8,922 bases of DNA, from the NCBI GenBank assembly GCA_040902855.1, contig JBBDWN010000015.1:1-8922 (forward strand). Direction: 5' to 3'. Shown piece by piece: positions 5,613 to 8,922 of this stretch. This stretch comes from DATHWB01 sp040902855. GTDB lineage: Bacteria; Actinomycetota; Acidimicrobiia; Spongiisociales; ZC4RG35. The notes under the pieces were generated by a model, which saw nothing but the letters and a program-made list of their open reading frames with translations, did not search any database and was not told the origin of the DNA. The position numbers and the translations under genes were made by a program. How positions within the stretch are numbered: the stretch's first letter is position 1; every line of letters begins with the position of its first letter.

Positions 5613-7148
5613 TCAGCCGACATATCCCGACACGAGCGTTCGCTTCAGGTCGTTCAGTTCGCTGCTGAGCGACACGTGATAGCGGTGCGGGTTTACCAAT
5701 CTTCTCACGCCGGGGTCGAGCCGTTCGAGGTCCGACACCCTTCGCTTCCTGGCTGCCTCGACACCTCCGGATTCTCGGGTGCGCTGACCACGGTCGAGCA
5801 CGGTGACGAGCAGCGACTCGACTTCGGAGATCCCGCTCGGCACCACCGTCCTGACGATTCCAGGGATGGAAGGATGATGAAGCTGGAACGGCTGTGAGCG
5901 GTCGATCTCCTCGTGGGCGAGAGCCAGAACATCAGCGGTGGCAAAACCGCGTTCGTCATAGATACGCCAGACGCGTTTGGCTCCCGGGTTCTGGACCTTG
6001 GCGGGTGTATCGGAGATCTTGATCGCCGGAACCCACCCTCCTTCGCTGTCACCGACCGCGACGGTCTTGTAGACGCCGCCGAGCGACGAGTCCCCTTCGG
6101 AGGTGACCAATTTCGAACCAACCCCATGGACGAGACGAGAGATCAGATGGTCAGGGTCGACCCCATAGGAGGGGGCTTCTACAGCGATCTGGTTCTTCAC
6201 CTGCCAGATGGTCAGCTCATCGAGTCCGCTGGAGAGCACGATGCGCGTGTTCTCAAACCCGGCGGCGTCGAGCATCTCCGCTGCCCGCACCGAGAGGTGG
6301 GCAAGGTCACCGGAGTCGAGACGGATGCCAACCGGTGCGTGACCCTTGGCACGCAGCTCCTCGAAGACGGTGATGGCGTTCGGAATTCCCGATTCCAGCG
6401 TGTCGATCGTGTCGACGAGCAACAGCGTATCGTCGGGATACACCTCGGCGTAGGCGCGGAACGCCTCCAGCTCTCCCCCGCCGACAGCCATGAACACCTG
6501 CACCATGCTGTGGGCGTGGGTTCCGGACGAGTCGATCCCCACCATGTGGGACATCCCTACGTTCGACGACGACAGCGCCCCTCCGATCAGCGACGACCGG
6601 GTGGCGGTGTTACCCCCGAATCCCGGTGCCCGCCTGAGACCGAACTCGATGACCGAACCACCGGCGGCTGCCTCGACGACACGCGATGCCTTCGTGGCGA
6701 TCAACGTGGCGTAGTTCATGTGGTTGAGAAATGGCGTCTCGAGGATCTGGGCCATCGCCAGCGGAGCCTCGACCACCGCCACCGGAGCGTTGGCGTGCAC
6801 CACCCGTCCCTCGGGCACTGCACGCACCGTGACATCAGCGAAGCCACCAACCTCTCCGAGCCAGCCGAGGAAGTCGTCGGCAAAGATGCGATCACCGCGA
6901 GAAGATCGGATTCCGGCCAGCACGTCGAGTTCGGCCTGGCCGAACCGGACCGACTGCATCCAGTCGAGAAGCGGCTCGAGACCAGCGGTGATGCAGTACC
7001 CGGCCTGATGGAGCCCGTAGTCAGGGTAGGCCCGGAAAAAGTGTTCGAACTGGGCGGGACGGGTGTGAAGACCCGATCGGTAGTACAGCTGCGCCATCGT
7101 CAGCTGGTAGTGATCAGTGAAGAGGATGCCCTCGGAGATGTCTTTCAC
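5613..7148 (-). CDS. pncB: Nicotinate phosphoribosyltransferase
   Basis: 511 residues from the GTG start; it converts nicotinate and PRPP to nicotinate mononucleotide with ATP hydrolysis, the committed step of Preiss-Handler NAD salvage. Family landmarks are the N-terminal [10 protein letters not shown] (9-18), FGLRRAPG (169-176), GTHAH with the likely phosphorylated His at 213, DTIDTLESG (246-254) and the PRPP/phosphate loop IRLDSGDL (275-282). The C-terminus includes [10 protein letters not shown], as in the longer bacterial form. Start: an ATG at 7188-7190 would add 14 residues ([10 protein letters not shown]...) with no family match. I prefer the GTG at 7146-7148 because a TAGCTT hexamer lies exactly 7 bases upstream and homologues begin about 10 residues before the TDxYQLTM motif. 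It is divergent from pncA, the preceding step in the pathway. Confidence 0.95.
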   Translation of the reverse strand: MKDISEGILFTDHYQLTMAQLYYRSGLHTRPAQFEHFFRAYPDYGLHQAGYCITAGLEPLLDWMQSVRFGQAELDVLAGIRSSRGDRIFADDFLGWLGEVGGFADVTVRAVPEGRVVHANAPVAVVEAPLAMAQILETPFLNHMNYATLIATKASRVVEAAAGGSVIEFGLRRAPGFGGNTATRSSLIGGALSSSNVGMSHMVGIDSSGTHAHSMVQVFMAVGGGELEAFRAYAEVYPDDTLLLVDTIDTLESGIPNAITVFEELRAKGHAPVGIRLDSGDLAHLSVRAAEMLDAAGFENTRIVLSSGLDELTIWQVKNQIAVEAPSYGVDPDHLISRLVHGVGSKLVTSEGDSSLGGVYKTVAVGDSEGGWVPAIKISDTPAKVQNPGAKRVWRIYDERGFATADVLALAHEEIDRSQPFQLHHPSIPGIVRTVVPSGISEVESLLVTVLDRGQRTRESGGVEAARKRRVSDLERLDPGVRRLVNPHRYHVSLSSELNDLKRTLVSGYVG

Positions 7149-7155
7149 ACTCCGA

Positions 7156-7161
7156 AAGCTA
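7156..7161 (-). promoter_or_regulatory. -10 hexamer for pncB
   Basis: Minus-strand TAGCTT, 7 bases before the GTG at 7148. If used, it gives a leaderless GTG-initiated mRNA and rules out the upstream ATG at 7190 as the start. Confidence 0.45.
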
Positions 7162-7176
7162 GTGGCTCGGTTCGGT

Positions 7177-7184
7177 GCGATCGC
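7177..7184. promoter_or_regulatory. 8-bp palindrome between the pncB and pncA -10 boxes
   Basis: GCGATCGC lies between the two divergent -10 hexamers, where a single bound regulator could block both. It is short enough to be chance, and no NAD-responsive regulator gene is in the window. Confidence 0.2.
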
Positions 7185-7194
7185 CGTCATCTCA

Positions 7195-7200
7195 TAGGCT
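7195..7200 (+). promoter_or_regulatory. -10 hexamer for pncA
   Basis: TAGGCT, 8 bases before the ATG at 7209, without a Shine-Dalgarno sequence. It is back to back with the pncB -10 box 33 bp away. The corresponding -35 would fall near TTCGGT at 7171-7176, a poor match. Confidence 0.5.
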
Positions 7201-7208
7201 GCATCGTC

Positions 7209-7793
7209 ATGATCGACTACACACCGACCTCCGCACTGGTCGTCGTCGACGTCCAGAACGACTTTGCCGATCCAACCGGCAGCCTCTTCGTCACGGGAGG
7301 CGACGATGTCGTAGCCGTCTGCAACGCAGAGATCGTCCGCGCCCTGTCATCCGGCGCGCTGGTCGTCTACACCCAGGACTGGCACCCGCCGTCCACTCCA
7401 CACTTCGAGACCGACGGCGGAATCTGGCCGGTCCACTGCGTGGCGGGAACCAGAGGAGCAGAGCTCCACCCCCGCTTGTTGGTGGCCGGCCCTGTGGTGC
7501 GCAAAGGTTCGAACGGGGAGGACGGATATTCCGGGTTCACGATGAGGGACCCGGAGTCTGGCGAGACCACGCCCACCGAGCTTCAAGGGATTCTCGAAAC
7601 CAACCAGATCGAAGAGGTCGTCGTGGTCGGACTCGCCTTCGACGTCTGCGTGAAGGCGACCGCACTCGATGCGGTGGAACTCGGTTTCCAGACGGCTGTC
7701 TTGGGAACGGCGAGCGCTGCCGTCGAGCTGCAAGCCGGGGATTCCGACCGCACTCGCGAAGAGTTGGGTGCGGCTGGCGTCACGCTCCGCTGA
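7209..7793 (+). CDS. pncA: Nicotinamidase
   Basis: 194 residues of the isochorismatase-like hydrolase fold. It deamidates nicotinamide to nicotinate plus ammonia, feeding the product to PncB. The catalytic triad is complete: D14 in [10 protein letters not shown]99 in VVRKGSN and C147 in AFDVCVKAT. The four metal ligands that set nicotinamidase apart from other family members are also present: D57 and H59 in TQDWHP, H65 in TPHF and H76 in WPVHCV. These match D49, H51, H57 and H71 of M. tuberculosis PncA by family knowledge. The length is typical. The frame is open far upstream, but that part is antisense to pncB; the ATG at 7209 starts directly before the first strand. In mycobacteria this enzyme also activates pyrazinamide. 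A strong hairpin terminator follows 30 bp after the stop. Confidence 0.96.
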   Translation: MIDYTPTSALVVVDVQNDFADPTGSLFVTGGDDVVAVCNAEIVRALSSGALVVYTQDWHPPSTPHFETDGGIWPVHCVAGTRGAELHPRLLVAGPVVRKGSNGEDGYSGFTMRDPESGETTPTELQGILETNQIEEVVVVGLAFDVCVKATALDAVELGFQTAVLGTASAAVELQAGDSDRTREELGAAGVTLR

Positions 7794-7823
7794 ACGAGCC
7801 GACGCGATCCGGCACGACATGAA

Positions 7824-7855
7824 GAATCACCCCGGTCGTCAGACCGGGGTGATTC
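7824..7855. terminator. Perfect 14-bp stem terminator after pncA
   Basis: GAATCACCCCGGTC pairs perfectly with GACCGGGGTGATTC across the loop GTCA. It begins 30 bp after the pncA stop, between convergent pncA and the RRM gene, so it can end transcription from both sides. The plus side has no U-run after the stem; read on the minus strand the stem is followed by TTC. Confidence 0.85.
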
Positions 7856-8040
7856 AGATCGTTGGCGTCACGCCTGCTTGCGGGATCCTCTTCGGCCCTG
7901 TGGGACCTCGGGGAGCCCGTATGCGGCGCATGGACAGTGGGGCACCGAGCAGCTCGAGGCGTCACGGTGCTCCTTGCGCGGGTGACCGCACGATGTGCAG
8001 CGTTGACGTCCGCCGTCGATCGGTCGAGCGCTGGAGCTGG

Positions 8041-8295
8041 TCAGCTGCGACGCTCTTTGGCGACGTTCACCGTCAGCTGGCGTCCGTCCACGTCGTGACC
8101 GTTGAGCGAGTCGATGGCAGCCTTCGCCTCGGCAGGCGTCGACATCTCGACGAAACCGAAACCGCGTGAGCGGCCGGACTCGCGGTCGGTGATGACCTGG
8201 GCGCTCTTGACCTGACCATGAGACGAAAACAGCGACTCGAGGTCCGAGGACGTTGTGTCGAACGTGAGATTTCCCACGTAGAGATTGGTGGACAT
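8041..8295 (-). CDS. RRM-type RNA-binding protein, single domain
   Basis: 84 residues forming one RNA-recognition motif and little else. RNP2 is LYVGNL (5-10) and RNP1 is RGFGFVEM (44-51), with the expected aromatic residues at Y6, F46 and F48 for stacking on RNA bases. The helix STPAEAKAAIDSLNGHDVDG and final strand RQLTVNVAKE complete the fold. It lacks the glycine-rich tail seen in cyanobacterial Rbp and plant GRP proteins. Bacterial single-RRM proteins of this type bind single-stranded RNA and are often cold-induced, so an RNA-chaperone role is a reasonable inference. The start is fixed by AAGGAG 7 bases before the ATG. It is preceded by about 200 bp without a gene, read here as promoter plus structured leader. 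Confidence 0.93.
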   Translation of the reverse strand: MSTNLYVGNLTFDTTSSDLESLFSSHGQVKSAQVITDRESGRSRGFGFVEMSTPAEAKAAIDSLNGHDVDGRQLTVNVAKERRS

Positions 8296-8301
8296 TGGTT
8301 T

Positions 8302-8315
8302 GCTCCTTCTGAAGC
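8302..8315 (-). promoter_or_regulatory. Hairpin covering the RRM-gene Shine-Dalgarno site
   Basis: In the mRNA, GCUUC pairs with GGAGC around the loop AGAA, placing part of the AAGGAG ribosome-binding site in a weak 5-bp stem. It could limit translation until unfolded by temperature or by protein binding. Structure is inferred by eye only. Confidence 0.35.
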
Positions 8316-8325
8316 TACGAACCGT

Positions 8326-8341
8326 CGGGGCAGGCGCCCCG
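8326..8341 (-). promoter_or_regulatory. GC-rich hairpin in the RRM-gene leader
   Basis: A perfect 6-bp stem (CGGGGC and GCCCCG, loop of 4) in the 5' leader, ending 31 bases before the ATG. It may stabilise the leader or act as an attenuator; there is no U-tract. Confidence 0.4.
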
Positions 8342-8438
8342 CTTGACCAGCATTCAGAAGTCGTGCGAAAGCGTCGACGAGAAAAGCAAATGTCGTTGCG
8401 GTTGCTCCACCCGACGGATCGTGAGGTGAAGCGGCGAT

Positions 8439-8455
8439 GTGCGCTTCAGGCGCAC
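8439..8455 (-). terminator. 6-bp hairpin after the thioesterase gene
   Basis: GTGCGC and GCGCAC pair perfectly around a 5-base loop, 42 bp beyond the thioesterase stop. It may end that transcript, or it may sit at the very 5' end of the RRM-gene leader. There is no U-tract, so the assignment is weak. Confidence 0.3.
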
Positions 8456-8459
8456 GCTG

Positions 8460-8490
8460 TACATACAACAGTAGCCGATTCTCGTTTCAA
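8460..8490 (-). promoter_or_regulatory. Candidate promoter of the RRM gene
   Basis: On the minus strand, TTGAAA (8490 down to 8485) is a fair -35, followed 19 bases later by TATGTA (8465 down to 8460), or 17 bases later by TGTATG, as a -10. Either would start transcription about 150-160 bases before the ATG, giving a long leader like those of cold-shock genes. It is the only place in the window with a good -35. Confidence 0.35.
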
Positions 8491-8496
8491 TCCCAT

Positions 8497-8904
8497 TCAA
8501 CGACCCTTCAGAACCACCTGGGTCTGTGTCACCTTGGCAACCAGGTGATGATCGTTGGTGATCTCGGTCTCCACGACCACCGTGCCGGAGCCGACGTGGA
8601 GCGGACGAGCAGTCGCTTCAGCCGTGCCCGATCTCACCGCCCGCAGGAAGTTGGTCTTCGACTCGATCGTCGAGGTTCCTGCGGCACCCGTCGGAAGATT
8701 GAGGAAGGCACAGGCCGCACCCGCCGAATCCGCCAAGGCCATGAGCGCTCCCCCGTGAAGTACCCCACCGGCGGTGCACAGTTCCGGCGCCCATTCGAGC
8801 GTCAACACGACCTCGTCCGCCGAAAGCTGCCGCGCCTCGATCCCCAGCAGCTCACACAGCGGCATCGACTGACGGATGAAGGCGGTGGGGTCCTCCGGCA
8901 CCAT
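8497..8904 (-). CDS. PaaI-like hotdog-fold acyl-CoA thioesterase
   Basis: 135 residues, a complete single hotdog domain. The signature GGVLHGGALMALADSAG (46-62) begins the central helix: H50-G51-G52 forms the oxyanion/thioester-binding turn and D59 occupies the position of the catalytic Asp in PaaI. It is followed by STIESKTNFLRAV (78-90), the strand motif usual in PaaI/YdiI proteins. These enzymes hydrolyse aryl- or acyl-CoA thioesters, usually as dimers of dimers in the cytoplasm; the substrate here cannot be named, and no phenylacetate or menaquinone genes lie nearby to guide it. The ATG at 8902-8904 is preceded by GGGG and, 6 bases upstream, by a TAGTCT hexamer, so the gene has its own promoter. 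The stop is followed by the gene-free stretch before the RRM gene. Confidence 0.9.
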   Translation of the reverse strand: MVPEDPTAFIRQSMPLCELLGIEARQLSADEVVLTLEWAPELCTAGGVLHGGALMALADSAGAACAFLNLPTGAAGTSTIESKTNFLRAVRSGTAEATARPLHVGSGTVVVETEITNDHHLVAKVTQTQVVLKGR

Positions 8905-8910
8905 CCCCGC

Positions 8911-8916
8911 AGACTA
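8911..8916 (-). promoter_or_regulatory. -10 hexamer for the thioesterase gene
   Basis: Minus-strand TAGTCT, 6 bases before the ATG at 8904. The intervening GCGGGG could act as a weak ribosome site only if transcription began further upstream. Confidence 0.45.
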
Positions 8917-8922
8917 TCCGGC

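Noticed and set aside
5913..7208. Apparent 626-codon fusion extending pncA upstream
   Set aside because: The first 432 codons are antisense to pncB and carry no motif. A TANNNT box and the family alignment place the pncA start at 7209.

Overview
The window looks like a chromosomal housekeeping segment from a GC-rich actinobacterium (GC roughly 60-65% by eye, GTG starts, strong GC bias at third codon positions). The gene set and the small CxxC protein would fit Acidimicrobiia or a relative, but that placement is an inference from style and not from a marker. No mobile element, CRISPR array, tRNA or rRNA was found.

Layout. Bases 75-3032 (minus strand): a compact cluster of threonyl-tRNA synthetase (thrS), a two-helix membrane protein coupled to it by a 4-base ATGA overlap, and a ferritin. 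A 131-bp divergent region with a perfect 9-bp hairpin separates thrS from a plus-strand gene (3164-3997) for a kinase-fold protein of the aminoglycoside/choline phosphotransferase family whose catalytic residues are replaced. Next on the plus strand come a 60-residue zinc-ribbon protein (4075-4257), tandem hairpins, and a patatin-like lipase (4400-5359). A small minus-strand membrane-protein gene broken by an apparent one-base frameshift (5401-5582) lies beyond that. It is followed by the back-to-back pair pncB (minus) and pncA (plus). These are the two enzymes that turn nicotinamide into nicotinate mononucleotide in the Preiss-Handler branch of NAD salvage. A perfect 14-bp terminator hairpin follows pncA. 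The window ends with two minus-strand genes: an RRM-type RNA-binding protein with a long structured leader, and a PaaI-like hotdog thioesterase.

The most interesting feature is a shared promoter architecture. Six start codons (ferritin, zinc ribbon, patatin, pncB, pncA, thioesterase), plus the broken membrane-protein gene, are each preceded 6-10 bases upstream by a TANNNT -10 hexamer and lack a convincing Shine-Dalgarno sequence. This points to leaderless mRNAs. It moves the pncB start to a GTG and places the ferritin -10 box over the stop codon of the gene before it. By contrast, the pseudokinase and RRM genes have clear Shine-Dalgarno sites. The other leading observations are the catalytically degenerate kinase-fold protein and the frameshifted small gene. 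I do not see a complete undescribed multigene system here.
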